Numbered from the stretch's first letter, positions 8,482 to 20,832 are shown. The stretch: DNA of 62,170 nt from Desulfovibrio legallii (GCF_900102485.1 NZ_FNBX01000017.1:1-62170); one strand, 5' to 3'. The notes: a model not told the origin generated them from the sequence alone. Translations and numbers: made by a program.

Positions 8482-8937
8482 CTACGGTTTGCGCAAGGGC
8501 GGCAGGCCGGAGACTTCCATGGCGCAGCCGTGGCTTAAGGGCGCGCCCAAGGCCACGCCGGCCTGGCTGCGCATGTCCGCATCGGCGCGCAGCAGCAGGG
8601 CGCGCAGTTCGTCGCGCAGGTGTTGCAGGTCGCGTCCCAGGCGGGGCAGGGTGTCCGGCGGGGTTTCCAGATCGTAGCGCAATTGGGCGAGCTCGTTTTT
8701 TTTCAGCAGGATACGTTGGCGGAGGGCCTGAACCTGGGGCAGGTAGTGGTCCACCACCTGTTGGGCGGCGGCGCGCTGCATGGGGGGGAGGCCCTCCAGC
8801 CACGAGCTGAGGCCCGTCACGGCGGGTTCCTGCCACGGGGTCATAACGGCCACGGCGTGCAGATTCTGCCGGTTTGTGGCGGCGTCCGGCAGGTACAGGG
8901 TAGCGAGCACGCAGAGGGCAAAACAGGCTTTCAGCAT
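8482..8937 (-). CDS. ZraP/Spy-like periplasmic metal-stress protein
   Basis: Encodes 151 residues with an N-terminal signal-like segment (MLKACFALCVLATLYLPDA), then a mostly helical, charged body (PPMQRAAAQQVVDHYLPQVQ, LRQRILLKKNELAQLR). This composition, the LRxRILxKxxELxxL pattern and the size match the periplasmic heavy-metal sensor/ZraP family. ZraP-type proteins bind zinc and act as periplasmic chaperones. It is divergent from a histidine kinase and a sigma54 response regulator, the same arrangement as zraP next to zraSR in enterobacteria, which is the strongest support. AAGGCCAGG precedes the ATG at 8937. Individual residues are too diverged for certainty. Confidence 0.65.
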   Translation of the reverse strand: MLKACFALCVLATLYLPDAATNRQNLHAVAVMTPWQEPAVTGLSSWLEGLPPMQRAAAQQVVDHYLPQVQALRQRILLKKNELAQLRYDLETPPDTLPRLGRDLQHLRDELRALLLRADADMRSQAGVALGAPLSHGCAMEVSGLPPLRKP

Positions 8938-9038
8938 ACCTGGCCTTCATCGGAAAGGTGTATGTCTTGCCGGGCGCGCGGTCGGCAAGGCGCGACGCCG
9001 CAGCGTTGGTCGGCACAACTCTGCGTAGAAGTCATGCA

Positions 9039-9055
9039 AAAAATGGGCCATTTTT
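9039..9055. promoter_or_regulatory. Palindrome between the zraP-like and kinase genes
   Basis: AAAAATGG and CCATTTTT form an 8-bp inverted repeat with a one-base centre, 102 bases upstream of the zraP-like start. It is a candidate activator site for the neighbouring response regulator; no clear -24/-12 promoter was found with it. Confidence 0.3.
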
Positions 9056-9074
9056 GTTCCAGCCTGCGGCTAAA

Positions 9075-9201
9075 TGTCGTGGCGGCTGCGTGGGCAGCCG
9101 CGCACCGTACAGGCGTAAGCGCAATGTATTTGCGGCTGGTAAGCGCTGCAGCGAGCGTGTCGCGAACGTTGCGCAGGCCTGCTCTTAAAGGTAGGCTGCT
9201 C
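9075..9201 (-). repeat. Interspersed repeat, copy C (degenerate)
   Basis: Clearly related to the family (GGCGGCTGCGTGGGCAGCCG, GGCGTAAGCGCAATGTATTT, GGCTGCTCCA) but with diverged hairpins and no closing GGGCATT palindrome. It lies in the divergent zraP-like/kinase promoter region. Confidence 0.75.
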
Positions 9202-9277
9202 CAGGGGGCAGGGCTCTGTGCCGGCGGCCGCCCCTGGCGGATGACAAGGGAGGCCGTGTAAGGCTATACTGCAGCCC

Positions 9278-10753
9278 ATGTGCAGCGTCAAAGAGCCCTC
9301 ACCGACGGCAGGCGGCCCTGGCGAAAATCCCCCCGCCTTCGCGCGGCGCGGCCGCGCGCCCGTGGTGCTGTTGCTCAGCGCCGCCGCCGTGGTTTTGACC
9401 CTGATGATCGGCCTGCTGACCTTCCTTTCGCTGGAGCGCAGCGAGGCGGGCATGGCGCGTCTTCTGGCCGAGAAGGGTTCCTCCCTGATTATGGCTTTTG
9501 AGAATATACTGCGTTCGGGCCTGCGCAGCGAGGTGGGCGTGCGCCTGCAGGCCCTGCTGGAAGAAATGGCCGACAGCCCCGGCATTGACTTCGTAGCCGT
9601 GACCATGCCGGACGGCACCATTGTGGCCCACAGCGACAGAACCCGGCTGGGCGAAATTCTGCAGGCCGACGGGGCGGAGATGGACGTGGCGCATCTGCGC
9701 GCGCTCCACGCCGACGGCCAGGCCCGCTGGCGGGTCATGAACCTGGAGGGCCAGCGGGTTTTTGCGGTCTATCGGCGGTTTTCGCCGGGGCTGACGAATA
9801 CGGCCGACGCGCAGGCCCTGCCCATCATTTTTCTGGGGCTGGACATTTCGCCCTTTGAAATGACCCGCAGCCAGAACCGGGGCTATATCGCCATGCTGGC
9901 GGCCGTTACGCTGCTGGTGGGGCTGGCCTGTCTGCTGGCCCTGTACTACGCCGAGCGGGCGCGGGAGTCGCGCCTGGGGCAGCGCCGGGCCGAAGGCGAG
10001 GTGCGGCGGCTGGAAGAAGAAGTCCGCCGTAAGGAAAAGCTGGCCGCCATAGGCAATCTGGCCGCGGGCGTGGCCCATGAGATCCGCAATCCTCTGAGCT
10101 CCATCAAAGGCTACGCCACCTATTTCGGCCAGCGCTTCCCTGCGGGCAGTGAGGACCGCGAGGCCGCCAGGGTGATGGTCAGCGAGGTGGACAGGCTCAA
10201 TCGGGTCATCATGGACCTCATCGGCCTTTCCCGGCCCAGCGACGTCTGCCCCCGCCCCGCCGATCTGGAGACCGTGGTGGAGCACGTCACGCAGCTCATC
10301 CGGCAGGATGCGGAAAAACGCGGCGTGAAGATTGTCTGCCGTAAAGCCCCGCGCGTGCCCCCGGCTCTGGTGGACCCTGAGCGCATGGGCCAGGCCCTGC
10401 TCAACCTCTGCCTCAACGCGCTGGACGCCATGCCCGGGGGCGGCGTGCTTACCCTGGCCGTGGGCCGGAGCCGGCAGCGGGTCTGCCTTATGGTGCGGGA
10501 TACGGGCAAGGGCATTGTGCCCCGGCAATTGCCGCATATTTTTGACCCTTACTTTACCACCAAGGGGCAGGGCACGGGCCTGGGGCTTGCCATGGTGCAT
10601 AAGATTGTGGAGGCCCACGGCGGCGAGATCAGCGTGAGCTCGCGCATGGCGCTGGAAGGCAGGCGGGGGGAAACCATTTTCCGCATCTGGCTGCCCTGCG
10701 CGCCGCAGGAGCCGCCCTCCTTTGTGGAGCGCCGCCGCAGGCGGCGGATCTGA
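9278..10753 (+). CDS. Sensor histidine kinase, ZraS/NtrB-like
   Basis: Encodes 491 residues. Membrane segments at about 28-50 and 208-228 enclose a periplasmic sensor region. A short coiled segment ([19 protein letters not shown]) leads into the HisKA domain with phospho-acceptor His267 in [14 protein letters not shown]. The ATPase domain shows the N box ([10 protein letters not shown]), G1 (DTGKGI) and G2 (GTGLGLAMV). The DHp sequence [20 protein letters not shown] is that of kinases paired with NtrC-type regulators, and such a regulator follows at 11050. With the divergent ZraP-like gene this suggests an envelope or metal stress system. Kinase and regulator are separated by 296 bases holding a repeat copy, unusual for such a pair. 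Confidence 0.85.
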   Translation: MCSVKEPSPTAGGPGENPPAFARRGRAPVVLLLSAAAVVLTLMIGLLTFLSLERSEAGMARLLAEKGSSLIMAFENILRSGLRSEVGVRLQALLEEMADSPGIDFVAVTMPDGTIVAHSDRTRLGEILQADGAEMDVAHLRALHADGQARWRVMNLEGQRVFAVYRRFSPGLTNTADAQALPIIFLGLDISPFEMTRSQNRGYIAMLAAVTLLVGLACLLALYYAERARESRLGQRRAEGEVRRLEEEVRRKEKLAAIGNLAAGVAHEIRNPLSSIKGYATYFGQRFPAGSEDREAARVMVSEVDRLNRVIMDLIGLSRPSDVCPRPADLETVVEHVTQLIRQDAEKRGVKIVCRKAPRVPPALVDPERMGQALLNLCLNALDAMPGGGVLTLAVGRSRQRVCLMVRDTGKGIVPRQLPHIFDPYFTTKGQGTGLGLAMVHKIVEAHGGEISVSSRMALEGRRGETIFRIWLPCAPQEPPSFVERRRRRRI

Positions 10754-10789
10754 GCGCTGCAGAAGGCTTCCCCCTTTTGCAGCGCCATA

Positions 10790-10830
10790 TTGCGTTAACG
10801 CCCTGGCGGCTGCGCCGCCCGCGCGGCGGA
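10790..10830 (-). repeat. Fragment of the interspersed repeat
   Basis: CCCTGGCGGCTGCG followed by CGCCCGC matches the internal part of the family in minus orientation, adjacent to copy D. Only this segment is recognisable. Confidence 0.4.
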
Positions 10831-10874
10831 GCGCCGGAAGGCGCGCTGTAAACGCGCAGCGTCGGCCTATCCTT

Positions 10875-11020
10875 AGAGCAGATTAACTTTGAGAACAGGC
10901 ATGCTCAAAGTTTACGGCACGCTCGTTTCGGCGCTTAACAGCGCAAATAAATTGCGCTTACACCTCAACAGCGGGCGTCTGCTCACGCAGCCGCCAGGGC
11001 ATTTCAACTTTGAAATGCCC
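10875..11020 (+). repeat. Interspersed multi-hairpin repeat, copy D
   Basis: A well preserved copy: AGAGCAGATTAACTTTGAGA at the left, GGCATTTCAACTTTGAAATG near the right end. It shows all four hairpins, and sits between the kinase and its response regulator. Confidence 0.95.
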
Positions 11021-11049
11021 TTAAGCTGCTCTGCGCGAGGAGACAGGCA

Positions 11050-12414
<1,365 letters not shown>

Positions 12415-12425
12415 GAAGGAACTCC

Positions 12426-13043
12426 ATGAGCGAAGAAAAAAAAGCCCCTCCGGCCCCGGAAACGGCGCAGTGGGACCGGCTGGCGGATCTGTGTCACGAA
12501 CTGGGCATGCTGCGGCGCACGCCGCGATCGGGCTTCGCCTTTCTGGGCAGCGGCGGGGAGAGCGTGGCCGAGCATTCCTACCGGGTGAGCGCCCTGGGCT
12601 ATGTGCTGGCGCGCCTGGCCGGGGCCGACCCCGCGCGGGTAACGCTGCTCTGCCTGTTCCACGATCTGCACGAGGCCCGCACGGGCGATCTTAATTATGT
12701 GAACCACCGCTATGCGCGGATTGAGCCGCGCCGTGCCCTGGAAGACTGCCTGGCGGGCACGGGCCTGGAAGAAGCCCTGCTGCCCCTCTGGGACGAGCTG
12801 GAGGCCCGGCGCAGCCCCGAAGCCGTGCTGGCCCATGATGCGGACCAGCTGGACCTTATCTGCAGCCTCAAAGAAGAGCAGGACAAAGGCAACGCCTTTG
12901 CGGCGGACTGGCTTGAAAGCGCCCTGCGGCGGCTTGCCAGCTCCGAGGCCCGGCAGCTGGCAAAAGCCGTGCTGCGCGCGGACCACAACCGCTGGTGGTA
13001 CGGTGGGGTGGACAAGGATTGGTGGGTGCGGCGCGGGCGCTGA
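12426..13043 (+). CDS. HD domain phosphohydrolase (YfbR/HDDC2-like)
   Basis: Encodes 205 residues. The metal-binding HD signature is present in order: His in VAEHSYRVS, His-Asp in LFHDLHEARTGD, and a late Asp in AHDADQLDLI. This layout is that of the YfbR/HDDC2 group, many of which are 5'-deoxynucleotidases acting on dNMPs. AAGGAACTCC precedes the ATG at 12426. It begins 11 bases after the response regulator and is probably cotranscribed, although no functional link to metal stress is obvious. It converges with argB. Substrate is inferred from family only. Confidence 0.75.
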   Translation: MSEEKKAPPAPETAQWDRLADLCHELGMLRRTPRSGFAFLGSGGESVAEHSYRVSALGYVLARLAGADPARVTLLCLFHDLHEARTGDLNYVNHRYARIEPRRALEDCLAGTGLEEALLPLWDELEARRSPEAVLAHDADQLDLICSLKEEQDKGNAFAADWLESALRRLASSEARQLAKAVLRADHNRWWYGGVDKDWWVRRGR

Positions 13044-13094
13044 GCCCGCGCCCATGCCGGAACCCGCGCAACCTGCGGCTTCGCCGCGGCCCCT

Positions 13095-13874
13095 CTATGC
13101 CACTACCGTGCCCAGGGGGGCGTCGTCCAGCAGGTAGCGCCGCAGGCTGGAAGGCGCGCGGCCGTCCAGGATGAGGGCGCGCTGGCAGCCGGCGTCCAGG
13201 GCGTCCAGGCAGGCCTGCACCTTGGGGATCATGCCGCCGCTGATGACGCCCGCCTGCTGCAGGGCCTCGATTTCCCGCCGGTTCAGGCTGGGGATAAGGC
13301 GGCCCTGAGCGTCCAGAACGCCGGGCACATCCGAAATCAGCACAAAGTACTCCGCCTTGAGCGCGCCGGCCAGCGCGCCGGCCGCCGTATCGGCATTGAT
13401 GTTCAGGGCCTGACCATCGGGGCCGTTGGCCAGGGGGGCCACCACAGGCACAAAGCCGCCCGCCAGCAGGCAGCGCACCAGGGCCGGATCCACCGCCTCC
13501 ACCGTGCCCACCAGGCCCAGTTCAGGCCGGCGCACCCGCGCCCGCATGAGCCCGCCGTCCCGGCCGGAAACGCCCACGGCGCGCACACCGTGGGCCGCCA
13601 GCTCGCTGACCACAGCCTTGTTCACCTGCCCGCAGAGGACCATTTCCACCGCTTCCAGCGTGGCGGGATCGGTAACGCGCAGGCCGTCCACAAACCGGCT
13701 TTCTATGTGCAGGCGGTCCAGCAGGGCGGAAATCTGCGGGCCGCCGCCGTGCACCAGGGCAAAATCCATGCCCTGGACGGCAAGTTGCGCCAGGTCTGCG
13801 GCAAAGGCCGCCTGCAGATCCGGCTGGGTCATGGCGTGTCCGCCGTACTTGATGACCACTGAAGCTGTGTGCAT
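13095..13874 (-). CDS. argB: Acetylglutamate kinase
   Basis: Encodes 259 residues starting MHTASVVIKYGGHAMTQPDL; VIKYGGHAM is the nucleotide-binding motif of this kinase. Further hallmarks are LVHGGGPQIS, the substrate loop around SRFVDGLRVTD, and LNINADTAAGALAGAL followed by LISDVPGVLD. It phosphorylates N-acetylglutamate in arginine synthesis, in the cytoplasm. The ATG at 13874 has GGAGAAAA upstream and matches the usual family start; an in-frame extension to 14036 is not family-like. It is a single gene divergent from a hybrid kinase. Confidence 0.95.
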   Translation of the reverse strand: MHTASVVIKYGGHAMTQPDLQAAFAADLAQLAVQGMDFALVHGGGPQISALLDRLHIESRFVDGLRVTDPATLEAVEMVLCGQVNKAVVSELAAHGVRAVGVSGRDGGLMRARVRRPELGLVGTVEAVDPALVRCLLAGGFVPVVAPLANGPDGQALNINADTAAGALAGALKAEYFVLISDVPGVLDAQGRLIPSLNRREIEALQQAGVISGGMIPKVQACLDALDAGCQRALILDGRAPSSLRRYLLDDAPLGTVVA

Positions 13875-14041
13875 ATGTTTTCTCCATTTTTGCCAGTCCT
13901 GCCTAGCACTCCCGGCCCTGCAAGGCAAGAGCCGCGCGTGGCGGCGGGGCGTCGGCTGCGTGACGACCTGGCGTCGGCCCGATTGTGCTGCGGGGAAAAA
14001 GAAGGTATAAAGGAATCTTCCATCGCAGAGGAGCATGACGG

Positions 14042-16087
14042 ATGGCCGAAGACGGCGGGCAGGGATGGCAGGGGGACAGCGCCTGGATGCGCGAGGCCCT
14101 TACGGCCGCCAATGTGGGATTGTGGGTTATTGAGCTCGATACCCGCACGGAAGCCCTGCGCCTGCACGCCGACGCCGTGACGCAGCTTCTGCTGGGCGTG
14201 GAGGAGGGCCTTGCCCCGGAAGACTGCGCCCGTTTCTGGCTGGAGCGGGTGGACAGCCGCTACCGGGCCTCCGTGGAGGCGACCCTGACCGACGTGCGGC
14301 GCGATACGCGCATGCACGAAGTCCGGTATCCCTACAACCACCCCCGCTGGGGCGTGGTGCATGTGCGCTGCGGCGGAAGGCGCATTTCCGCGGACGACGA
14401 TTCTCTGGTGCGCGTTACCGGCTACCACCAGGATATGAGCGAGCTGCATTCCGCGCACCAGGCCCTGCGCGAAAGCCTGCTGCGGCTTTCTCTGGCCTGC
14501 CGGCTGGGCTGGCTGGGGGTGTTTGAAATGCGCTACGCCCGCGGCCGGGTGGAATGCACGGGTAACGACGTCTTTTACGAGCAGTTCGGCCTGCGTGAAA
14601 ACGCCGGGCCCGACGATCGCCTGGCCGCCATTACCGAACGCATCCTGCCGGAAGACAGGGCCGCCTGGCGCACGCTCTGCAACCACGACAAATGGCTGCC
14701 CGGCCGCCAGACGCATCTGCAGCTGCGGGTGGTGCACCCCCGCCGGGGCCTGTGCTGGTTCGCCCTGGTCTATGAAGTGACGGGCGGCAAGGGCGGCCCC
14801 CGCGTTACCGGCTATGTGAGCGACGAAACCGAGCAGCGCCAGAACGAAAGGGTGCTCCGCGAGGCCAAGGAAAGCGCCGAGGCCGCCAACGCCGCCAAGA
14901 GCATCTTTCTTGCCAACATGAGCCACGAAATCCGCACCCCCATGAACGGCATCATGGGCATGGCGCACCTGGTGCTCAATACAGAGCTTACCCCCCAGCA
15001 GCGCGATTATGTGGAAAAAATCCACGTTACCTGCGATTCCCTGCTGCACATCATCAACGATCTGCTGGATTTTTCAAAAATTGAAGCCAACCGGCTGGAG
15101 CTGGAAAAGCAGCCCTTCCAGCCCGCGCGTGAGCTGGAGGCCGTTATGGCCCTGCTGCGGCCGCGCGCCACGGGCGGCGTAAGCCTGGAAAGCAGCCTGG
15201 ATCCGCGCCTGCCCGCCTTCCTCTCCGGCGACGCCCTGCGCCTCCGTCAAATCCTGCTCAACCTGGGCGGCAATGCCGTCAAGTTTTCCCAGCAGGGCAC
15301 GGTGCGCATTGTCATGGAATTTTTGCGGCAGCGGGACGGCCTGGCCTGGGTGGCCTGCACCGTGAGCGACGAGGGCATCGGCATGAGCCAGGAGGAACTC
15401 TCCCGCATTTTTACGCCCTTTATGCAGGCGGATACCTCCATTACCCGCCGCTTCGGCGGCACGGGCCTGGGCCTGGCCCTCTGCCGCCGCCTTGCGGACC
15501 TTATGGGCGGCGTCATCAGCGTGCAGAGCGAGCTGGGCAAGGGCAGCGTCTTCCGGGTGGAGCTGCCCTTCGGCCTGTGCGGCGAGGGCGCGGCACAGCC
15601 CGCGGCCCTGGAGGACGACGCCGGAACCGCAGCGGACCTCGCGCGCCTCAAGGGCCTTTGCGTCCTGGTGGCCGAAGACGGCGACATCAACCGGGAAATT
15701 CTGGAGGTGCTGCTCTCCGGCATGGGCGCAACCTGCCTTGCGGCGGTCAACGGCCAGGAAGCCGTGGACCTGTGGCAGACCCGGCATGCGGGCATCGACC
15801 TTATCCTTATGGACGTGCAGATGCCCCTTATGGACGGCTACACGGCCACCAGGCGCATTCGTGAAAGCGGCCTGCCCCGCGCCGAGGAAGTGCCCATAGT
15901 GGCCCTGACGGCCTACGCCATGCGCGGCGACGCGGAACGCAGCCGGGCGGCGGGCATGAACGCCCACCTCACCAAGCCCCTCAAAGTGCGCGACCTGACC
16001 CGCGCCCTGGTCCGTTATGCGCCGCCCGCCCCCCAGCCGCCGCACCCGGCCCCCGCCGCCGCCCCGGAAGAAGGCGGCCAGGCTTGA
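14042..16087 (+). CDS. Hybrid histidine kinase with PAS-like sensor and receiver
   Basis: Encodes 681 residues with no membrane segment, so cytoplasmic. Two PAS-like regions lie at about 15-130 and 140-270 (for example [11 protein letters not shown] and [14 protein letters not shown], the usual PAC endings). HisKA follows with His295 in [16 protein letters not shown], then the ATPase domain with [16 protein letters not shown] and [12 protein letters not shown]-terminal receiver carries Asp591 in [19 protein letters not shown] and ends [10 protein letters not shown]...HLTKPL. No output or Hpt domain is attached, so a separate phosphotransfer partner is expected. GAGGAGC lies about 8 bases before the ATG. 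The ligand is unknown. Confidence 0.85.
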   Translation: MAEDGGQGWQGDSAWMREALTAANVGLWVIELDTRTEALRLHADAVTQLLLGVEEGLAPEDCARFWLERVDSRYRASVEATLTDVRRDTRMHEVRYPYNHPRWGVVHVRCGGRRISADDDSLVRVTGYHQDMSELHSAHQALRESLLRLSLACRLGWLGVFEMRYARGRVECTGNDVFYEQFGLRENAGPDDRLAAITERILPEDRAAWRTLCNHDKWLPGRQTHLQLRVVHPRRGLCWFALVYEVTGGKGGPRVTGYVSDETEQRQNERVLREAKESAEAANAAKSIFLANMSHEIRTPMNGIMGMAHLVLNTELTPQQRDYVEKIHVTCDSLLHIINDLLDFSKIEANRLELEKQPFQPARELEAVMALLRPRATGGVSLESSLDPRLPAFLSGDALRLRQILLNLGGNAVKFSQQGTVRIVMEFLRQRDGLAWVACTVSDEGIGMSQEELSRIFTPFMQADTSITRRFGGTGLGLALCRRLADLMGGVISVQSELGKGSVFRVELPFGLCGEGAAQPAALEDDAGTAADLARLKGLCVLVAEDGDINREILEVLLSGMGATCLAAVNGQEAVDLWQTRHAGIDLILMDVQMPLMDGYTATRRIRESGLPRAEEVPIVALTAYAMRGDAERSRAAGMNAHLTKPLKVRDLTRALVRYAPPAPQPPHPAPAAAPEEGGQA

Positions 16088-16173
16088 CACGGGCGGCGGC
16101 CTGTGCCTACTTCGCCTGACCGGACGCCTGCCGCGTCCCCCGCAGAAACTATTTTTTAAGGCCAGACGTCCGT

Positions 16174-16200
16174 GCCGTGCGGGGAGGCTCCCCGCACGGC
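16174..16200. other. Perfect hairpin in the gltX leader
   Basis: A 12-bp perfect stem with a 3-base loop (GCCGTGCGGGGA, GGC, complement) lies 64 bases upstream of the gltX start. It has no T tract on the plus strand, so it is not a standard terminator; a leader structure or terminator of the upstream kinase gene is possible. Confidence 0.5.
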
Positions 16201-16263
16201 GCGGTCGTTGCGTCCGCGCAAATTCATGGAGAATTTGCCCCACTTAGCAGCAAGGATAGCGTC

Positions 16264-17664
16264 ATGACCCAAGTGGTAACCCGATTCGCCCCCAGCCCCA
16301 CGGGACATTTGCACATCGGCGGCGCGCGCACCGCCATTTTCTGCTGGCTGCTGGCCCGTCACTGCGGCGGGCGGTTTCACCTGCGCATTGAGGATACGGA
16401 CCTCCTGCGCTCCAGGCAGGAATATACCGACTCCATCCTGGCCTCCATGCGCTGGCTGGGCCTGGACTGGGACGGCGAACCCGTTTACCAGACCAACCGC
16501 ACAGGGCTCTACAACAGCTATGTGGACAAACTGCTGGAAACCGGCCACGCCTACTGGTGCTCCTGCACGCCCGAAGAGGTGGAAGCCATGCGCGAGGAAG
16601 CCCGCCAGGCCGGGCGCAAGCCCCGCTACAACGGCCGCTGCCGCACCCGCGACCTCGGCCCCGGCGAGGGCCGTTGCGTGCGCCTTAAGGCCCCGCTCAG
16701 CGGCAAGGTGGTGTTTGACGACATGGTTAAGGGCCGCATTGCCGTGGACGTGAGCGAGCTGGACGATATGGTCATCCGCCGGGCGGACGGCATGCCTACC
16801 TACAACATGGCCGTGGTGGTGGACGACCACAGCATGGGCATCACCCACGTCATCCGCGGCGACGACCACGTTTCCAACACCCCGCGCCAGATCCTTATCT
16901 ATGAAGCCCTGGGCCTGCCTGTGCCGCACTTCGGCCATGTGCCCATGATCCTCGGCCCGGACCGGCAGAAGCTCTCCAAACGCCACGGCGCGCGCGCCGT
17001 GATTGAGTACAAACAGGACGGCCTGCTGCCCCAGGCCCTGGTCAACTACCTGGTGCGCCTGGGCTGGTCCCACGGCGACCAGGAGCTCTTTACCAGGGAA
17101 GAGCTCATAGCGTTCTTTGACGGCACAAATCTCAATCCCGCCGCCGCCGCCTTCGACCCCGCCAAGCTGGAATGGTGCAACGCCCACTTCATGCGCGCCA
17201 TGCCCCTGGACGAGCTGGCGCGCCTTACCGCGCCCTTCGCGGCCGAGGCCGGCCTGGGCGATCTGCCTCAGGAACGCCTGGAACCCCTCTGCCGGATGTT
17301 CCGCGAGCGGGCCAACAACCTCAAGGCCCTGGCCCAGAGCTTCCGCCCCCTGGTCCTGCCCGCCGCCCAGCTGGAATACGCGGAAAAAGACGCCGCCAAG
17401 CATTTTACAGAGGCGGGCAAGGCCCACCTGCGCGCCCTGGCCCCCATCTTTGCCGCCTGCGAACCCTTCTCCGCCGAAAATCTGGAGGCCGCCCTCAACG
17501 CCTATGTGGCCGACAACGGCCTCAAATTCAAAGCCGTGGCCCCGCCCCTGCGCACCGCCCTCATGGGGTTTATGGGCGGCTCCCACCTCAACGAAATTAT
17601 GGCCTTTCTGGGGAAGGAGGAAACCCTCGCCCGCCTGGAACGCGCCATGGGCACGACGCTTTAG
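16264..17664 (+). CDS. gltX: Glutamyl-tRNA synthetase
   Basis: Encodes 466 residues starting MTQVVTRFAPSPTGHLHIGG. The class I signature is HLHIGGAR (HIGH) and the second motif is KLSKRHGA (KMSKS variant common in GltX). It charges tRNA-Glu, and in some bacteria tRNA-Gln. The ATG at 16264 has AAGGA upstream and is the family start; a longer frame from 16177 runs through the leader hairpin and is not family-like. The stop codon TAG at 17662-17664 overlaps the first bases of repeat copy E. Confidence 0.95.
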   Translation: MTQVVTRFAPSPTGHLHIGGARTAIFCWLLARHCGGRFHLRIEDTDLLRSRQEYTDSILASMRWLGLDWDGEPVYQTNRTGLYNSYVDKLLETGHAYWCSCTPEEVEAMREEARQAGRKPRYNGRCRTRDLGPGEGRCVRLKAPLSGKVVFDDMVKGRIAVDVSELDDMVIRRADGMPTYNMAVVVDDHSMGITHVIRGDDHVSNTPRQILIYEALGLPVPHFGHVPMILGPDRQKLSKRHGARAVIEYKQDGLLPQALVNYLVRLGWSHGDQELFTREELIAFFDGTNLNPAAAAFDPAKLEWCNAHFMRAMPLDELARLTAPFAAEAGLGDLPQERLEPLCRMFRERANNLKALAQSFRPLVLPAAQLEYAEKDAAKHFTEAGKAHLRALAPIFAACEPFSAENLEAALNAYVADNGLKFKAVAPPLRTALMGFMGGSHLNEIMAFLGKEETLARLERAMGTTL

Positions 17665-17811
17665 GGCATTGCAACGTTGCAATGCCCTGACGGCTGCGTG
17701 AGCAGCCGCCCGCTGTGGAGGCGTAAGCGCAATTTATTTGCGCTGTTAAGCGCTGAAACGAGCGTGTCGTAAACTTTGAGAATGCCTGTTCTCAAAGTGA
17801 ATCTGCTCTAG
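17663..17811 (-). repeat. Interspersed multi-hairpin repeat, copy E
   Basis: A near-complete copy starting with the perfect palindrome GGGCATTGCAACGTTGCAAT and ending AATCTGCTCTAG. Its first bases are part of the gltX stop codon. Confidence 0.95.
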
Positions 17812-17892
17812 AGCCTCCTGAATCCTCTGCAGCCCGCGGGCAGCCGCCCGCCGTCACGGCGCGGGCACGGCCTTGCGCCGAGCCTGTCGCAC

Positions 17893-17934
17893 AAAAAAAG
17901 AGCAGGGCGCGGATCCAAAAGATCCGCGCCCTGC
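17893..17934 (-). terminator. Intrinsic terminator downstream of bamA
   Basis: A 14-bp perfect stem (GCAGGGCGCGGATC and its complement, 5-base loop) is followed on the minus strand by CTTTTTTT after GAG pairing ends. It would end the lolC-lolD-bamA transcript after repeat copy F. Confidence 0.85.
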
Positions 17935-17962
17935 TGCGTCAGCAGGCCTCAGGCCGGCTTAC

Positions 17963-18094
17963 GGCATTTCAACTTTGCAATACCCTGGCGGCTGCGTGAA
18001 CAGCCGCCCGCCGTGCAGGCGCAAGCGCAATTTATTTGCGCTGTTAAGCGCCGGAACCAGCGTGTCGTAATCTTTGAGAATGCCTGTTCTCAAA
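17963..18094 (-). repeat. Interspersed multi-hairpin repeat, copy F
   Basis: A slightly shortened copy. On the minus strand the bamA stop codon TGA is the TGA of the repeat's own TTTTGAGAACAGGC arm, so the gene runs into the repeat. Confidence 0.9.
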
Positions 18095-20832
18095 AGAACT
18101 GGCCCATGCTGAATTCAAAGCGGCCCGATTCGCGCTCCTTATCATAATCCTGCACCAGCGGGATGCCGTAGGCGATGCGCAGATCCCCCATGGGCGAACG
18201 CCAGCGCAGCTCCAGGCCCGTGGAGCAGACGATGTATTTGTCCAGGTCGTTGCCCATGGTTTTGCTGTCGATGTTGAAGCCCGTGTCGAAGAAGGGCACC
18301 AGGGCCAGGCCCAGATCCTTCTGGAAGGTCCAGATGTATTCCACGTTGCCCACGCCCATGCGGTCGCCGCCGATCTGCTCACCCTGGTACTTGTAGTCCC
18401 GGGGCGAGATGTCGGAGTACGAATAGCCGCGGATGGTGTCCATGCCGCCCACCCAGAAGCGCTCAAATACCGGCACCTTGTCGTTGGTATTCTGGAAGAC
18501 GCCGCCCAGCCTGCCGCGCACGTGGATGGTGTTCTGCGGGTTAAAGGACCAGAAGCCCTGCCAATCGGCCACAGCCTTGACAAAGTTATCCGTGCCGCCC
18601 AGGCCGCCGCCGCCGTATTCGGCCCAGAGCCGGGCGATGGTGCCCTTGGTGGGGCGTTCCTTGTTGTCCGTGGTGTCTCGCAGAATGCGGCCCGAAATGG
18701 CGCTGGTCCAGTTGATGCCCTTGTAGTCGCTGATGTAGGGCGAGGCGTTGTCGTCCACGTCATAGAGCTCATACCGCTCCAGGCGGTAGGAGAGGCCCAC
18801 GGAAGTGTATTCGCCGATGGGATAGGCCAGGCGCACGGTATCGCCGATGGTGTCCTTGGTGAAGTCGTCCCAGTAGTCGTGGGTGTAGTAAATGTCGTTG
18901 CCGACGGAGAGATCCGTATCATACAGGCGCGGGTTGGTGAAGGAGAGCACGCCTGAAGTGCGCCGCCAGGAGAAGAAGCCCTGGAGCTGCAGCATGTAGC
19001 CGCGGCCGAAGAGGTTACGCTCCATAATGGAGGCGGAAACGCCCACATCATAGTAGCTGGAGTAGCCGATGCCGCCCATGATGGCCCCGGTGTTGGACTC
19101 TTTGACCCGCACCTTGAGGTCCACCTCGTCCTCCTTTTCCGTGGGGATGAGGTCCATATCCACGGCGGAGAAATAGCGCAGGCGGTTCAGGCGCTCGTTG
19201 GAGCGGCGCAGCTTGACCCCTTCGTACATGTCGCCGTCGCCCAGGCGCATTTCGCGCAGGATGACGTTATCGCGGGTTTTGGTGTTGCCTTCCACCATCA
19301 CCCGGCGGATGAAGACCTTCTGCTTCTTGTTGACCACATAGCCCACGTCCACCTGATCGCTGCCGTCGTCCGCCTTGATGAGCCTGGTGTCCACCTCGGC
19401 AAAGGCGTAGCCGTAGTCGGCGTAGTAGTCCGTAAGGCGCTTGGAGTCCTCCTGCATGACCGTCAGGGAGAAATATTTGTTGGATTTTCGCCAGTCGTCC
19501 ATTTTGACGACTTTGAGCATCTTGTCTTCGCTGTCGATGACGTCGCCGGCAAAGACCACGTTGCGCACCGTGTAGCGCGGGCCTTCATGCACAGTAAAGG
19601 TGATGTGGATGCCGTCGTCCTTGTATTCCACCGTGGGCGCGCCCACCTGAATGTCGATATACCCTTCGTTGAGACCAAAGGCGGCAATGGCGTTGGTGTC
19701 GCGCTCCAGGTATTCTTCCTTCAGTACGCCGGTGCCCGTAAGCCAGGAGAAAATGCCCCGCGGCTTCAGCGCCATGTATTTGTCCAGATCGCCGCGGTCC
19801 AGCTTGTCCAGGCCCTCAATCTTCACTTCTTTGATGTAGAGCTTGTGCCCTTCGTCCACGGTGAGGATAAGCACGGCCCCCCGGCCGCTCTTGCGATCTT
19901 CCAGGCGGTAGTTGACCTTGGCCAGGTAGTAGCCTTCCTTGCGGTAGAGCTCCGTTACCTTCTGCAGGTCGTCGGAAAGCACCTGCTCGTTGAGCACGCT
20001 CCCCGGTTTGGTGCCCATGGCGGCCAGCACGTCATCCTGGTCGATGTCCTTGGAGCCCTCCACCACAATATTGTCGATGCGGGGCTTTTCCACCACGGTG
20101 AAGACCAGCACGTTGCCTTCCATGGAGGCCTGCACGTCGCTGAAATAGCCCATATCCCAGATGCGCTTCACTTCTTCGTTGATGGCGTTGGCGTCCGGGG
20201 TGTCGCCCTTGCGGATGGTCAGGCGCATGAGCACTGTGTCCGGATCCATGACGTTCATGCCGCGCACCTGCACGTCGGCAATGCCGCCCTTGGCGGCCGT
20301 GGGCGTGCTCATGGGCACCAGGTCCGGCCCGTTATCGGCGGGCGCGGCGGCTGCGGCGGGCGTTGCCTCCGCCCCGGCCCCGGTAAGCTGGGCGGCGCGG
20401 GCGGCCAGGCTGGCCGCGCATTCGTCCAGGGCCAGCAGGCTGTTGCGCTCAAAAGCCGCGGGCACGGCTGCGCTGTTAAGGGGCACCAGGCGCGTGTCCA
20501 TGCTGAAGCCGTTGCCCAGCTGGTTGAAGTTGCCGTAAACCACCAGCGTGGCCCCGGCCTCGCGGCCCAGGGCGCGGGCCGTAGCCAGATCAATGGTCTC
20601 GCCGCTTTTGCGCTGCAGCTGGGCGGCCGCGGCCAGGGGCACCACCTTCATGCCGCGCTGCTGCAGCTGGTTGGCAATGGTCTGGGGCACATGGTTGGCG
20701 GCGTCGGGCATGTCCGGCCCGGCATTGACCTGAAAGGGCAGCACCAGCACCAGGGGCGGCTCGGCCGCGTCCGCCGCCGTGGGCGGAAGCCCGGCGCAGG
20801 CCAGCAAAGCGAGGCAGAAGAAGGCAAGAAGC

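Noticed and set aside
9008..9030. Sigma54 promoter near GGCACAACTCTGC
   Set aside because: The GG and GC elements are one base too close (9 instead of 10 between them) and the orientation does not suit either gene well.
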